A DNA stretch of 44,233 nucleotides from CAYSQW01 sp964433135 (GTDB lineage Bacteria; Acidobacteriota; Aminicenantia; Aminicenantales; Aminicenantaceae): positions 1-44,233 of the forward strand of contig CAYSQW010000025.1 of NCBI GenBank assembly GCA_964433135.1, written 5' to 3'. A program made the translations under genes and the position numbers. Numbering within the stretch: position 1 is the stretch's first letter; every line of letters starts with the position of its first letter. The notes under the pieces are model-generated. The model was not told the origin of the DNA. It ran no database searches and was given only the letters and a program-made list of their open reading frames with translations. Shown here one piece after another: positions 1-8,881 of this stretch.

Positions 1-115
1 GATGAATCCACCTTAAAAACCCCAAGTTTTTGTCTTGACAATGGGTAGGGGTATATTGATTCCGTCTGATGGGCCTTATAATTACGTCCTTTATTGACGA
101 GAAATGGATTTGGGC

Positions 116-144
116 TTGTATTTATGGCCAAAAAATGGTATAAT
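116..144 (+). promoter_or_regulatory. sigma-70 promoter with extended -10 before the amidohydrolase
   Basis: TTGTAT at 116-121 and TATAAT at 139-144 are separated by 17 bp, and TGG directly precedes the -10 (extended -10). A start near 151 would give a leader of about 150 nt to the ATG at 303. The rest of 1-302 is AT-rich; I see no gene there, and the left edge shows no clear upstream coding region. Confidence 0.6.
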
Positions 145-302
145 TCTGTGACTTTATACATTGTGCAGAATAAGCATTGTTTTATGAGGAGCGGAGAGAA
201 AATATATTCCCGTAAATCAACTACCTTAAACTCAAGTAAATTGAAGAAAAGAGCGTTATCGGTGCGCTGTTAAAATAAAAACTCTTTGAAAAGGATAAGA
301 AA

Positions 303-2168
303 ATGAAACCATTCTTGAAAAGAACTTATTTACGGATTTGTTTAGTGCTTTTCGTCTGCGGTTTCCATCTTCTGTTTGGAAGGGGATTAAATGCGGATCA
401 GAAACCTCATTCCGTCACCGCAATAAAAAATGTCCGCGTGTTCGATGGAAAAGAGCTGCTTCCATCCCGCATGGTGCTTATTCAAGATGAAACCGTTAAG
501 TCCTTGGGGATTGAGATCGCCATCCCAACCGATGCTGAAATTATCGACGGCAGTGGAAAAACTCTGCTTCCCGGGCTGTTTGACTGCCATGTTCATATCT
601 GGCATGCGGATAATCTGAAACAAGCCGCCATATTCGGAGTCACGACCGTTGTGGATATGTTTATGGACACGAAAACCATGAACAGCATAAAAAAAGCACA
701 GTCTTCAGGGCGTGCGAAAAACATGGCCTGGCTGATTTCATCCGGTATACTGGCGACGGCGCCGGGGGGGCACGGCACTCAATACGGGATGCCTATCCCG
801 ACGTTGATAAAACCGGAGGATGCCGGTCCCTGGGTAAAAGCAAGAGCGGAGGAAGGCTCTGACTTCATAAAGATCATTTGGGACGACGGCGGTACATACA
901 AAATGAAACAACCGACCCTGGATGGGGATACCGTGGCCGCCGTCATAAAAGAAGCGCACGCCATAGACAAAATGGTGATTATCCATGCCGCCTCCTTGGA
1001 ACAGTGCCGTTTTGCCCTGGACGCCGGTGTGGACGGCCTGGCTCACCTTTTTTTCAACAATGCCCATGATCCAGAATTCGGCCGTTTGGCGGCGGAAAAG
1101 AATGCTTTTATCATTCCCACCTTAGCGGTATTGGAAGGCATGCACGGGATTGGAAATCCGGACTCCTGGATCAAAGACCCAAATCTGCATCCACTCCTAA
1201 ATCCGACCGACATTCAGATGCTTGAGATGCACTCTCCCCTTTCGACCGAGGAAGGATCCTATGAGGCGGCGGAAACGGCTCTCAAACAGCTCCTTGATGC
1301 TGGTGTTCCTATCCTGGCGGGGACGGATGCGCCGAACCCCGGCACCACATACGGAGCCAGCATCCACAGGGAGTTGGAACTTTTAGTCCGTGCCGGGCTC
1401 CCCCCCGTTGATGCTCTGCGAGCCGCGACATCGCTTCCGGCTGAGATATTCGGGCTTAAAGACCGCGGCCGCATACAGCTCGGAATGACCGCCGACCTGG
1501 TCCTGGTGGAAGGCGATCCGACCAACGATATCCGACGGACCCGCCACATCATCGATGTTTGGAAGGGCGGACGGAAAATCGACCGGGAAAAATATCGCGC
1601 GGCCGCGGCTGAAGAAAGGGAAGCCCGGAAGAATCAACGGAATGCTCCGGCGCCGAAAAATTCTCAATCGGGCCTGATCAGCGATTTTGAAGGCGATCGG
1701 ATCACATCCGAATACGGAGCGGGCTGGAGCATTTCATCGGACACGATAATGGGCGGAAAATCCAAGGCGGAATACAAGCTTGTTGAAAGCGGCGCCCAAG
1801 ACAGCCGGGGAGCGCTGCTGGTGACCGGGGAAATCAATGAGGGAGCTCCGAACCGCTGGGCGGGCGCTTTCTTCACTCCCGGTGAAACCATGATGCAGCC
1901 CGCCAACCTTTCCGCGAAAAATGCCTTGAGCTTTTGGGCCCGGGGAGACGGAAAAACCTATTCCGTCATGATCTTCGCACAGAGCTTGGGATTCATACCC
2001 GCCATGGTTGAATTCAAACCGGGGCAAGAATGGGAGGAATTCATGTTCCCCTTCGAAGATTTCGGCATAGAGGGTTTCGATATACAGGGTATATTTATAG
2101 GCAGCTCATCGGAACTCGGTCCCTTCCAACTCCGGCTGGATCTTATCAAGCTCCAGAAAAATCCTTGA
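303..2168 (+). CDS. exported amidohydrolase fused to a C-terminal CIA30-like domain
   Basis: Metal-dependent amidohydrolase of the imidazolonepropionase/prolidase-like branch, probably periplasmic and hydrolysing an amide or cyclic amide; the substrate cannot be told. A hydrophobic N-terminus (about 8-28) looks like a signal peptide. The metal-site pattern is complete: HVH (His96, His98), Lys190 in DFIKIIW, His228 in IIHAAS, His248 in GLAHLF and Asp342 in LAGTDAP. The barrel domain ends near 425, followed by a charged linker rich in Arg, Ala and Glu. Residues 458-621 form a jelly-roll-like segment (DFEGD start, GWSISSDTIMGGKS, GKTYSVMIFA, LRLDLIKL end) typical of CIA30/NADH:ubiquinone intermediate-associated protein 30. 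AAGGA lies 8 nt before the ATG. It stands alone behind its own promoter. The family call is firm; the CIA30 call is good; the role is unknown. Confidence 0.88.
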   Translation: MKPFLKRTYLRICLVLFVCGFHLLFGRGLNADQKPHSVTAIKNVRVFDGKELLPSRMVLIQDETVKSLGIEIAIPTDAEIIDGSGKTLLPGLFDCHVHIWHADNLKQAAIFGVTTVVDMFMDTKTMNSIKKAQSSGRAKNMAWLISSGILATAPGGHGTQYGMPIPTLIKPEDAGPWVKARAEEGSDFIKIIWDDGGTYKMKQPTLDGDTVAAVIKEAHAIDKMVIIHAASLEQCRFALDAGVDGLAHLFFNNAHDPEFGRLAAEKNAFIIPTLAVLEGMHGIGNPDSWIKDPNLHPLLNPTDIQMLEMHSPLSTEEGSYEAAETALKQLLDAGVPILAGTDAPNPGTTYGASIHRELELLVRAGLPPVDALRAATSLPAEIFGLKDRGRIQLGMTADLVLVEGDPTNDIRRTRHIIDVWKGGRKIDREKYRAAAAEEREARKNQRNAPAPKNSQSGLISDFEGDRITSEYGAGWSISSDTIMGGKSKAEYKLVESGAQDSRGALLVTGEINEGAPNRWAGAFFTPGETMMQPANLSAKNALSFWARGDGKTYSVMIFAQSLGFIPAMVEFKPGQEWEEFMFPFEDFGIEGFDIQGIFIGSSSELGPFQLRLDLIKLQKNP

Positions 2169-2530
2169 TTTACTGGCATAAAAAAGATGGCGGGGGCACA
2201 AAGCTCACTCAAGAGCCTTGATATCGCTGAAACGAGCTTCTGTTTGAGATGATATCAGAAGGCCCGTTCGCCGGATATGACGGCGTCGGTGCAAAACACC
2301 CCTTCCCCTGATTCCTTTTCCCTCTCCTCCGCCCCACTTGACAGATTTCGGGCTTATTCTTATTGTGTTTGTTTGAGGTCGGAGACATCGCTTGATATGA
2401 AAGCCCTCCGAAAGTCCGCCGTTTCCCGTGAGGATTCATTTCAATTGTGAATACAGCGGGCGAACAGGGAGCGCCGCAACAAAGCCCCATCGTTTAAACG
2501 GCCGCACCAACCGACTGAGGAATATGACAC
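2169..2530. other. intergenic region with promoter only
   Basis: About 360 bp between two secreted-protein genes. Apart from the promoter at 2338-2366 I see no convincing gene, repeat or terminator; short open frames here have no start signal and no recognisable content. Confidence 0.5.
2338..2366 (+). promoter_or_regulatory. sigma-70 promoter of the Asp-box protein gene
   Basis: A perfect TTGACA (2338-2343) lies 17 bp before TATTGT (2361-2366). The predicted start near 2373 leaves a leader of about 158 nt before the ATG at 2531. Confidence 0.6.
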
Positions 2531-4330
2531 ATGAATAAAAAAAGGAACCGCATCTCCTTCGGATCTTTCACTGCCGTTCTGCTGCTGTCCTTGGGCTTCT
2601 TTCGGACAACCGCATCGGCACAGCTTTTTCCCGATATCATGATCAACCGGGATCTTGCGGGAACGCATATATCGGATTCCCCGCAGATCATATGCGACGG
2701 AGACACGATCCATGTCGTATGGGAAGATCGGCGCAACGGACTGAAAGACATCTATTACAACTCTTCCCCGGATGGAGGAAAAACCTGGCTCAACGATGAT
2801 ATCCGTCTGGATGTGGGGACAGTGCCGGGCTCCAGCGCATCTCTCCATCCCCAAATAGCGATCAGCGGGAACACCGTTTACGTCGTCTGGCGGGATGATC
2901 GCAGGAAGCGCGACAAGAATAAAACATTAGACTCCTTCCCGGGAGACATTTATATGAATTGCTCGAGCGACCGGGGACGAACCTGGCAGCCCCTCGATTT
3001 CAGGGTGAACCGTTCGGAAAACCGCGGGAATACCACCCCCCGCATCGCCGCCGTCGGCGATGCGGTTTACGTGCTGTGGGAGCAGCTGTTCGGATCCTAC
3101 TCCGTCGTCAACGCCGATCTGTTCATCAACGTTTCCCACAACCGGGGAGGAGACTGGCAGCCGGAAGATCTTCAGATCGATGATCCCTATGCCGGTCTCT
3201 ACCACAACACGCACAATCCCGCCCTCGCCGCGGCGGGAGATTCCATCTATGTCGCCTGGGAGGAATACTACCATATCTCGTTCATGGGAGATATCTATTT
3301 CATCCGCTCCCCCGACCGCGGCGGCACGTGGGATGCGCCGCAACGCATCAGAGCCGATGGACTCGAATGGTTCAACGCGGCATCCCCGCAGATCGAGGTC
3401 TCCGGCGGCATCATTCATCTTGCCTGGCTGGATGCCCGCGACCGTGCAGAAAACGTCTATCACACACGCTCGCTCGATGACGGACGCACATGGGAATCGG
3501 GAGGACTCCGCCTCAATCTCGGCTCGGCGGCCGGCAGCGCCTTCTGCTACGAGCCCCGTATCGCCGCATCCGGCGACAACATCTGCGTCGTCTGGAGGGA
3601 CAATCGGAACGACCCGAATCAGGATGAATACTGGTACAACAACAAGGACGACATCTTCGCCAACACCTCCGACGACGGAGGCGAAACCTGGATGGGACAA
3701 GATTTCCGGGTCAACATCGGCGATCCTCCGGGAGATCATCATGCCTCCTCTCCCGTCCCCGCCATGCAGGACGGCACATGCCGCATCGTATGGATAGACC
3801 GCCGCAACGGCCTTTCGGATATTTATTGCAATCAAGCGTGGGGAGGGGGCTGCGGCACGCCTGCCCGACTCGATACCGGAGACAATGCCGGAGCGGGCGC
3901 AAGTAATTCTCCCACCGCGGGAGTTTCATACACCGCGGTTCACGCGGTCTGGGTGGATTTCAGAGAAAACGCCGATTATGGAGATATCTATTACAACCGC
4001 ATGCCGGGATCGAACCTTCCCCTGCGGATCGAAGGCGAAAAAGTCATCGAGAGATCTCTGCTTCAGACCCGCAGACTGAATGCCGTGACGATCCGGTGTG
4101 ATCCTGTGTGGACGGCGGAACATGGACCGATGAGGATCCAGCTCCTGAGAAAACCGGTCGCTCCCGATCCCTCCTGGACGCTCGTCTCGGAAATGGATTC
4201 CCTGACGGCAGACGCCACCCCCTACTATGATGTGACGCCGGACGCCGAGGGAGAATACATCTACCAGGCACGGGCCGTGGACGCGGCAGGACACGAGACC
4301 GCATATTCCAGCCCCATCCGAATCCCCTGA
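2531..4330 (+). CDS. secreted Asp-box (BNR) beta-propeller protein, sialidase-like fold
   Basis: An exported protein of 599 residues with a signal peptide (hydrophobic 11-30, cut after ASAQ). It carries six Asp-boxes of the S-x-D-x-G-x-T-W type near residues 79, 146, 202, 260, 314 and 380. A second recurring phrase, VWxDxRxG followed by DIYxxxS, returns about eight times and extends past the last box to about 490. Together these indicate a multi-bladed propeller like that of sialidases. I cannot find the arginine triad and Tyr/Glu pair of true exo-alpha-sialidases, so enzymatic activity is doubtful; carbohydrate or protein binding is as likely. The last 100 residues (about 495-599) look like a fibronectin-III-type sandwich. 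GAGG sits 10 nt before the ATG. Own promoter; neighbours are also exported proteins. Confidence 0.8.
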   Translation: MNKKRNRISFGSFTAVLLLSLGFFRTTASAQLFPDIMINRDLAGTHISDSPQIICDGDTIHVVWEDRRNGLKDIYYNSSPDGGKTWLNDDIRLDVGTVPGSSASLHPQIAISGNTVYVVWRDDRRKRDKNKTLDSFPGDIYMNCSSDRGRTWQPLDFRVNRSENRGNTTPRIAAVGDAVYVLWEQLFGSYSVVNADLFINVSHNRGGDWQPEDLQIDDPYAGLYHNTHNPALAAAGDSIYVAWEEYYHISFMGDIYFIRSPDRGGTWDAPQRIRADGLEWFNAASPQIEVSGGIIHLAWLDARDRAENVYHTRSLDDGRTWESGGLRLNLGSAAGSAFCYEPRIAASGDNICVVWRDNRNDPNQDEYWYNNKDDIFANTSDDGGETWMGQDFRVNIGDPPGDHHASSPVPAMQDGTCRIVWIDRRNGLSDIYCNQAWGGGCGTPARLDTGDNAGAGASNSPTAGVSYTAVHAVWVDFRENADYGDIYYNRMPGSNLPLRIEGEKVIERSLLQTRRLNAVTIRCDPVWTAEHGPMRIQLLRKPVAPDPSWTLVSEMDSLTADATPYYDVTPDAEGEYIYQARAVDAAGHETAYSSPIRIP

Positions 4331-4429
4331 TCCCCCTTCGCCGATTCCCCAAGCCAACCCGCCCTGATATTATGGAAACAATCGTGCGCATCGCCTTCAA
4401 ATATCTGGCTGAGATATAGGACCATCCGA

Positions 4430-4680
4430 TATAAAGGTATTTTCAGGCTAAATCTCGTAAGTGAAAAGACGGCTCTCAGCACCAAAGCCAGGAAAAGGCT
4501 GTGGGGAGGAGCCGCGCCATACGCGATTTAGTCTGAAAATCGGGCTGGACGAGGGAATCCGACGAAGGAGGACGCTGAGTATGTCTGAACTCCGAAGGAG
4601 TGAGTTACGCAAGCACCGAGGTAAGTCCAATTTTCACGACGTTAAAAATCGCGTCTAAGAGGCGACTCCTTACAGCCGTT
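4430..4680 (+). ncRNA. candidate structured RNA or repeat element with nested inverted repeats
   Basis: The 493-bp gap 4331-4823 holds an unusually folded segment. Arms 4438-4459 and 4520-4541 are complementary at 19 of 22 positions, one further position being a G-U pair. Inside them CGGCTC (4470-4475) pairs with GAGCCG (4509-4514), and AGCC (4486-4489) with GGCT (4497-4500), giving one long nested hairpin. Downstream follow ACTCC-GAA-GGAGT (4580-4592) and small stems around 4630-4665. TATAAA (4430-4435) stands just before the first arm, though without a good -35. Both strands have short open frames here, but they follow the palindromic structure and have no start signal. It does not match a riboswitch class I know. 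It could be a structured RNA, a REP/MITE-like dispersed repeat, or an inert remnant. Confidence 0.45.
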
Positions 4681-4691
4681 CCTCCCTTTGA

Positions 4692-4721
4692 TTGATTTCA
4701 CCCCCCCCTCTGTGCTATACA
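4692..4721 (+). promoter_or_regulatory. sigma-70 promoter with extended -10 before the esterase lipoprotein
   Basis: TTGATT (4692-4697), 18-bp spacer, TATACA (4716-4721) preceded by TGC. A start near 4728 would give a leader of about 96 nt. Confidence 0.45.
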
Positions 4722-4823
4722 TTTTAGCGAAAGGAGCCGCCCGGGATTGACGACATCGCATTCGCTTTACGCCGCTTTCACCGCAGGCGCTCCCGCATCC
4801 CCATCTCCACAGAGGAATCGCTC

Positions 4824-6590
4824 ATGAAAAATTCATCACCAAAGGTTTGTCTTTTCGCCCTCGCGGCATTGTGTCTTCTGGTATTGTCGGCGACATCCTG
4901 CGGCACGGAAGCCGCCGCGCCGGATTCTCCGCTTCGCTTCGGCATCTCTTTTTCCGCCGAGCAGAGCTCTGAAGCCCTGGACGGACGCCTGCTGCTCATG
5001 GTGTCGACCGATCCTTCCGCCGAGCCCCGCTTTCAGATCAGCAACGGTCATGCGACCCAGCTCATCTTCGGATCGGACGTCGAAAACCTGGCTCCGGAAG
5101 AATCCGCCTTCATCGACGCCGGGGACTTCGGCTTCCCGCTTCCAAGCATCGCCGATATCCCGGCGGGAGAATACTGGGTTCAGGCGCTGCTTCACCGCTA
5201 CGAAACGTTCCAACGATCGGACGGGCATACGGTCAAACTCCCCATGGATCGAGGCGAAGGCCAGCAGTGGAACCAGGCGCCGGGGAACCTCTACAGCACT
5301 CCGCGCAAGGTGGCCATCGATCCCGGTAAAGACGAGACGATCGCGATCTCCCTGGACCAAGTCATCCCCCCCATCCCGGAACCGCAGAGCACGAAGTTCA
5401 TCAAGGTGGAAAAAATACAAAGCGCGCTTTTGAGCGATTTCTGGGGGCGTCCCATGTTTCTAGGAGCTCACGTTCTGCTGCCGGCGGGTTTCGACGAACA
5501 TCCCAATGCGCATTATCCGCTGGTGATCAATCACGGGCACTTCCGCAACCCCTACATGTTCGATATCTTCCGCGAAACGCCTCCCGATCCCGCCCTCGAG
5601 CCCGAATACAGCGCCCGTTTCGATTGGGAAGGGTACAACCGCACCGTCCAGGAATACGCATATAAATTCTACAAATACTGGATCGCTCCGGACACGCCCC
5701 GGATGATCATGATCACCATCCAGCATCCCAATCCCTATTTCGACGATTCCTATGCCGTCAATTCCGCCAACCTGGGGCCCTACGGGGATGCCATCAACCA
5801 GGAACTGATCCCCTATATCGAAGAGAAATACCGCGGCCTGGGAGAAGGCTGGGCCCGCTTCACCTACGGCGGCTCCACCGGCGGCTGGGAAGCCATCGGC
5901 GTTCAGGTGATGTATCCCGATTTCTATAACGGATGTTTCGCCGCCTGCCCGGACCCCATCGATTTCCAGGCCTACCAGCTGGTGAACATCTACGAGGACA
6001 GAAACGCCTATTTTCTCGACAGCAAATGGAAGAAAACGCCCATCCCGGAAACCCGCAACTACCTGGGTGAAGTCAAAGCCACCATGGCCGAAGCGAACCA
6101 TTTGGAACGGGTGCTGGGAACCAAGGCCCGCTCGGGAGGCCAGTGGGATATCTGGCAGGCGGTTTTCGGTCCCACCGATAAAGACGGCTACGTCAAACCC
6201 ATATGGGACAAAATGACGGGCGAGATCGATCCCGAAGTCGCCGCCTATTGGAAAGAAAACTACGATCTCGGTCACATCCTCCGTCGTGATTGGGACGTCA
6301 TCGGCCCCAAACTCGAAGGCAAGATCCACATCTATGTCGGCGACATGGACAACGCCTACCTCAACAATCCCGTTTATCTCGTGGAAGAGTTTCTGGAAAG
6401 CACGCAGGATCCCTATTACAACGGCGAGATCGATTACGGGGACCGCTTCGAACACTGCTGGAACGGAGATCACGATCAGCCCAACGCCGTCTCCCGGCTG
6501 CGCTATCAGCAGATGTTCGCCCCCAAGATCGTCAAACGGATCATGGAAAGCGCGCCCCAGGGGGCGGACCTGAAGAGCTGGCGCTACTGA
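4824..6590 (+). CDS. putative lipoprotein esterase, alpha/beta-hydrolase fold
   Basis: A 588-residue exported hydrolase. The N-terminus is hydrophobic and ends in ATSC (Cys26), an acceptable though imperfect lipobox, so it is probably a lipoprotein. Residues 30-200 are a beta-rich N-terminal region; the hydrolase domain follows (YPLVINHGH, then TYGGSTGGW near 348-355 with Ser about 351 as nucleophile). YVGDMDNAY supplies a plausible acid and HCWNGDHDQPN (about 540-550) the catalytic His. This order matches the esterase D / ferric-enterochelin-esterase-like family (Pfam putative esterase), enlarged by insertions. GAGG lies 8 nt before the ATG. It follows the structured element and has its own promoter. 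The fold and triad are well supported; the substrate is unknown. Confidence 0.75.
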   Translation: MKNSSPKVCLFALAALCLLVLSATSCGTEAAAPDSPLRFGISFSAEQSSEALDGRLLLMVSTDPSAEPRFQISNGHATQLIFGSDVENLAPEESAFIDAGDFGFPLPSIADIPAGEYWVQALLHRYETFQRSDGHTVKLPMDRGEGQQWNQAPGNLYSTPRKVAIDPGKDETIAISLDQVIPPIPEPQSTKFIKVEKIQSALLSDFWGRPMFLGAHVLLPAGFDEHPNAHYPLVINHGHFRNPYMFDIFRETPPDPALEPEYSARFDWEGYNRTVQEYAYKFYKYWIAPDTPRMIMITIQHPNPYFDDSYAVNSANLGPYGDAINQELIPYIEEKYRGLGEGWARFTYGGSTGGWEAIGVQVMYPDFYNGCFAACPDPIDFQAYQLVNIYEDRNAYFLDSKWKKTPIPETRNYLGEVKATMAEANHLERVLGTKARSGGQWDIWQAVFGPTDKDGYVKPIWDKMTGEIDPEVAAYWKENYDLGHILRRDWDVIGPKLEGKIHIYVGDMDNAYLNNPVYLVEEFLESTQDPYYNGEIDYGDRFEHCWNGDHDQPNAVSRLRYQQMFAPKIVKRIMESAPQGADLKSWRY

Positions 6591-6620
6591 AACGCGGATC
6601 CCCCCGGTTTCGATCGCGGA

Positions 6621-6649
6621 TTGTCACGCCACCATCCCTGCGGTAGAAT
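6621..6649 (+). promoter_or_regulatory. sigma-70 promoter giving a leaderless dinB transcript
   Basis: TTGTCA (6621-6626), 17-bp spacer, TAGAAT (6644-6649). The usual +1, seven bases after the -10, falls on the A of the dinB ATG at 6656. No Shine-Dalgarno sequence precedes the ATG. No LexA box is evident. Confidence 0.55.
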
Positions 6650-6655
6650 GATCGC

Positions 6656-7828
6656 ATGGAAGGAGACCGCTTCATCGTCCATGTGGATATGGACGCCTTT
6701 TTCGCCGCCGTCGAACAGCGTGACCGGCCCGCTTTGAAGGGAAAACCGGTCGTCGTGGGCGCCGATCCCAAGCAAGGACGGGGGCGGGGCGTGGTTTCAA
6801 CCTGTTCTTATGAGGCCCGTGTTTTCGGCATTCATTCCGCCATGCCGATATCCCAGGCATACCGGCGCTGCCCTCACGCGGTTTTCCTTCGTCCCCGCAT
6901 GCATGTCTACTCCCGCGAATCGCGGCGCATCTTCACCGTCATGCTGCGCTTCACTCCGGATATCGAGCCGATCAGTATCGATGAAGCTTTTCTGGACATC
7001 ACCGCCAGCCATCACCTTTTCGGCACCCCGGAAGGAACCTGCCTGCGGTTGAAACACGCCATCCTTAAGGAAACGGGATTGACCGCATCCGTCGGGATGG
7101 CGCCCAATAAAACGACGGCCAAGATAGCCTCCGATCTCAAAAAGCCGGACGGATTGGTGATCGTCAACCCTGATAATCTGCGGGATTTTCTCCACCCGCT
7201 CCCGGTGGAAAAGCTCTGGGGGGTGGGGCGGCAAACCCGCGATACGTTCAAAAAAATCGGGATCCTGAATATCGGGGACCTGGCCTTACGCGAACCTGAA
7301 GATATCGCGCGGCGCTTCGGAAAGTCCGGAGAACACGCCTGGATGTTGGCCAACGGCATCGATCCCAGAGAGGTCAAGACCGTTGCCGGCGTCAAATCGG
7401 TAAGCAACGAGCATACTTTCGATCAAGATGAATCCGATCCCGCCCAAATCAGAACGATCCTGATGGCCTTGAGCGAAAAAGTGTCGAGACGGATGCGAAA
7501 GGCGGGACTCAAAGGCCGGACCATAACCTTGAAGATCCGGTTCCATGATTTTAAAACCCATACGCGGGCTTTCACCCTTCCGGATCCCACAAATTTTATC
7601 GAAGAGATCTTCTCCCATGCGGCCCGGATGGCAAAGGCCTTCGATCCGGGACAAAATCCCGTTCGTCTTCTGGGAGTGAAGGTATCGAACCTCGCCGACA
7701 CGAAGGATCAGCTTTCGCTTTTCGGTGAGGAATCAACCGTCGATCAAAAAAAGGAACGCCTTCATCAGGCTTTGGACAAGATCAAAGACCGCTTCGGTGA
7801 AGAATCGATCAAGCTCCGCGACACATGA
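6656..7828 (+). CDS. dinB: DNA polymerase IV (Y-family translesion polymerase)
   Basis: Error-prone polymerase that copies past damaged bases. It has the full Y-family set: FIVHVDMDAFFAAVE at the N-terminus with metal-binding Asp11, SYEARVFGIHSAM (51-63), and PISIDEAFLDIT with catalytic Asp109 and Glu110. The thumb helix-hairpin-helix region follows (KLWGVGRQT) and then the little-finger domain. QLSLF near residue 357 is a typical sliding-clamp-binding motif. The length of 390 fits bacterial Pol IV. The ATG at 6656 starts directly at the N-terminal motif, and the promoter places the transcript start at or next to it, so translation is probably leaderless. It lies alone and is convergent with the thioredoxin-reductase-like gene. 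Confidence 0.95.
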   Translation: MEGDRFIVHVDMDAFFAAVEQRDRPALKGKPVVVGADPKQGRGRGVVSTCSYEARVFGIHSAMPISQAYRRCPHAVFLRPRMHVYSRESRRIFTVMLRFTPDIEPISIDEAFLDITASHHLFGTPEGTCLRLKHAILKETGLTASVGMAPNKTTAKIASDLKKPDGLVIVNPDNLRDFLHPLPVEKLWGVGRQTRDTFKKIGILNIGDLALREPEDIARRFGKSGEHAWMLANGIDPREVKTVAGVKSVSNEHTFDQDESDPAQIRTILMALSEKVSRRMRKAGLKGRTITLKIRFHDFKTHTRAFTLPDPTNFIEEIFSHAARMAKAFDPGQNPVRLLGVKVSNLADTKDQLSLFGEESTVDQKKERLHQALDKIKDRFGEESIKLRDT

Positions 7829-7858
7829 GGATCGAAGGAAAAAAGCACGTTTCCCTGA

Positions 7859-8782
7859 TCATCCCTTTTTCCTCAGGTAGGAGACGGCCCGCATCGCCGC
7901 CACGCAGCCTTCGCCGGCGGCGCTGATGACCTGCATCCCCCCGCATGTGATATCGCCCGAGGCGAACACCCCCTCCAGATTGGTGCGCTGAAAACGGTCG
8001 ACCGAAACACACCGGCGATGATCCAACTCCAAACCGCTTTTCGTGTAAAAAGAATCCGTAGGGATATCACGGAACACGAATACGCCGGCCGGTTCGAGTT
8101 CCCGGATCTCCCCCGAAACCTCCACCTCGACCTTCTCCACCTTCTGCTCCCCCACGATCTCCCGCACACGCGTTTTCGGTTGCGGAACAACCTTCGTCCG
8201 TTCGATCTTCTCCATCAGCTCCCTCTTCACCTGCCAATCCTTATCATCACCGCTCACCCAGAGAACGGAACAACCCATCTGATCCAGAGCCAAAACGTCT
8301 TCGGCCGCTTCATCCGTATTCCCCACGGCAAGGACCATCCTGTTTCGGTATAAGGGACCGTCACAGGTGGCGCAGTAGCTGACGCCCATGCCGAGCAGTC
8401 GCTCTTCCCCCGGTATCAGCCGAGATTTCGAGATCGGGCGTCCCGAGGCAAGGATGACCGCACGAGCCTGAATCAGGGTGTCGCGCATGGTAACGAACTT
8501 GGGGTCAGAGGCCAGGTTGAAGTCAAGAGCATCCCCCTTCAAGATCTCCGCCCCGAAATACAGGGCGTGCTCGCGGAATTTACCCAGAAGCTCCCGGCTG
8601 TCGATCTTAATGAATCCCGGGTAATTCTCAAGGTCGTAACCGATCGACAATCGTGATGATTTCCCTTCCAAAATCGTCGTTTTTTTTCCTGAACGGGCAC
8701 CGTAGATTCCGGCCGTCATTCCGGCGGGCCCGCCGCCGACCACCAGGATCTCCGTCGTGATGTTTTCGATCCGCTTGTCCAT
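7859..8782 (-). CDS. thioredoxin-reductase-like flavoprotein with atypical NAD(P)H site
   Basis: FAD-dependent dithiol oxidoreductase of the thioredoxin reductase family, 307 residues (usual length about 310). The FAD site is intact: VVGGGPAGMTA (14-24) and GVFASGDIT near the C-terminus. The redox motif CATC is at Cys137-Cys140 inside YCATCDGP. The second Rossmann motif is degenerate: where NADPH-dependent enzymes have GGGxxA and later HRR, this protein reads AVGNTDEAAEDV and VSGD. Known ferredoxin- or flavin-dependent relatives also lost these motifs, so the electron donor may not be NADPH. AAGGAGG is well placed before the ATG. No thioredoxin gene is adjacent. The family is certain; the donor is open. 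Confidence 0.85.
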   Translation of the reverse strand: MDKRIENITTEILVVGGGPAGMTAGIYGARSGKKTTILEGKSSRLSIGYDLENYPGFIKIDSRELLGKFREHALYFGAEILKGDALDFNLASDPKFVTMRDTLIQARAVILASGRPISKSRLIPGEERLLGMGVSYCATCDGPLYRNRMVLAVGNTDEAAEDVLALDQMGCSVLWVSGDDKDWQVKRELMEKIERTKVVPQPKTRVREIVGEQKVEKVEVEVSGEIRELEPAGVFVFRDIPTDSFYTKSGLELDHRRCVSVDRFQRTNLEGVFASGDITCGGMQVISAAGEGCVAAMRAVSYLRKKG

Positions 8783-8881
8783 ACCGTCCTCCTTATGAAT
8801 TCATCTTCCAGTCATACCAGACACGATGGGAAAAATCCAGTCATACAACTCATCGACGGCTCAAACGGGTTCGGTATCGGT

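Noticed and set aside
35..57. TTGACA plus TATATT as a promoter
   Set aside because: The spacer is only 11 bp, too short for sigma-70; the pair at 116-144 is far better.
2927..3835. 302-residue open frame antisense to the Asp-box protein
   Set aside because: Shadow of the repeat-rich propeller gene.
4461..4658. 65-residue open frame inside the structured element
   Set aside because: Arg/Ser/Glu-rich product that simply follows the palindromic arms; no ribosome site, and the opposite strand is open too.
5460..6473. 337-residue open frame antisense to the esterase
   Set aside because: Repetitive Val/Gly/Ile/Asp composition typical of a shadow frame; the esterase triad is on the other strand.
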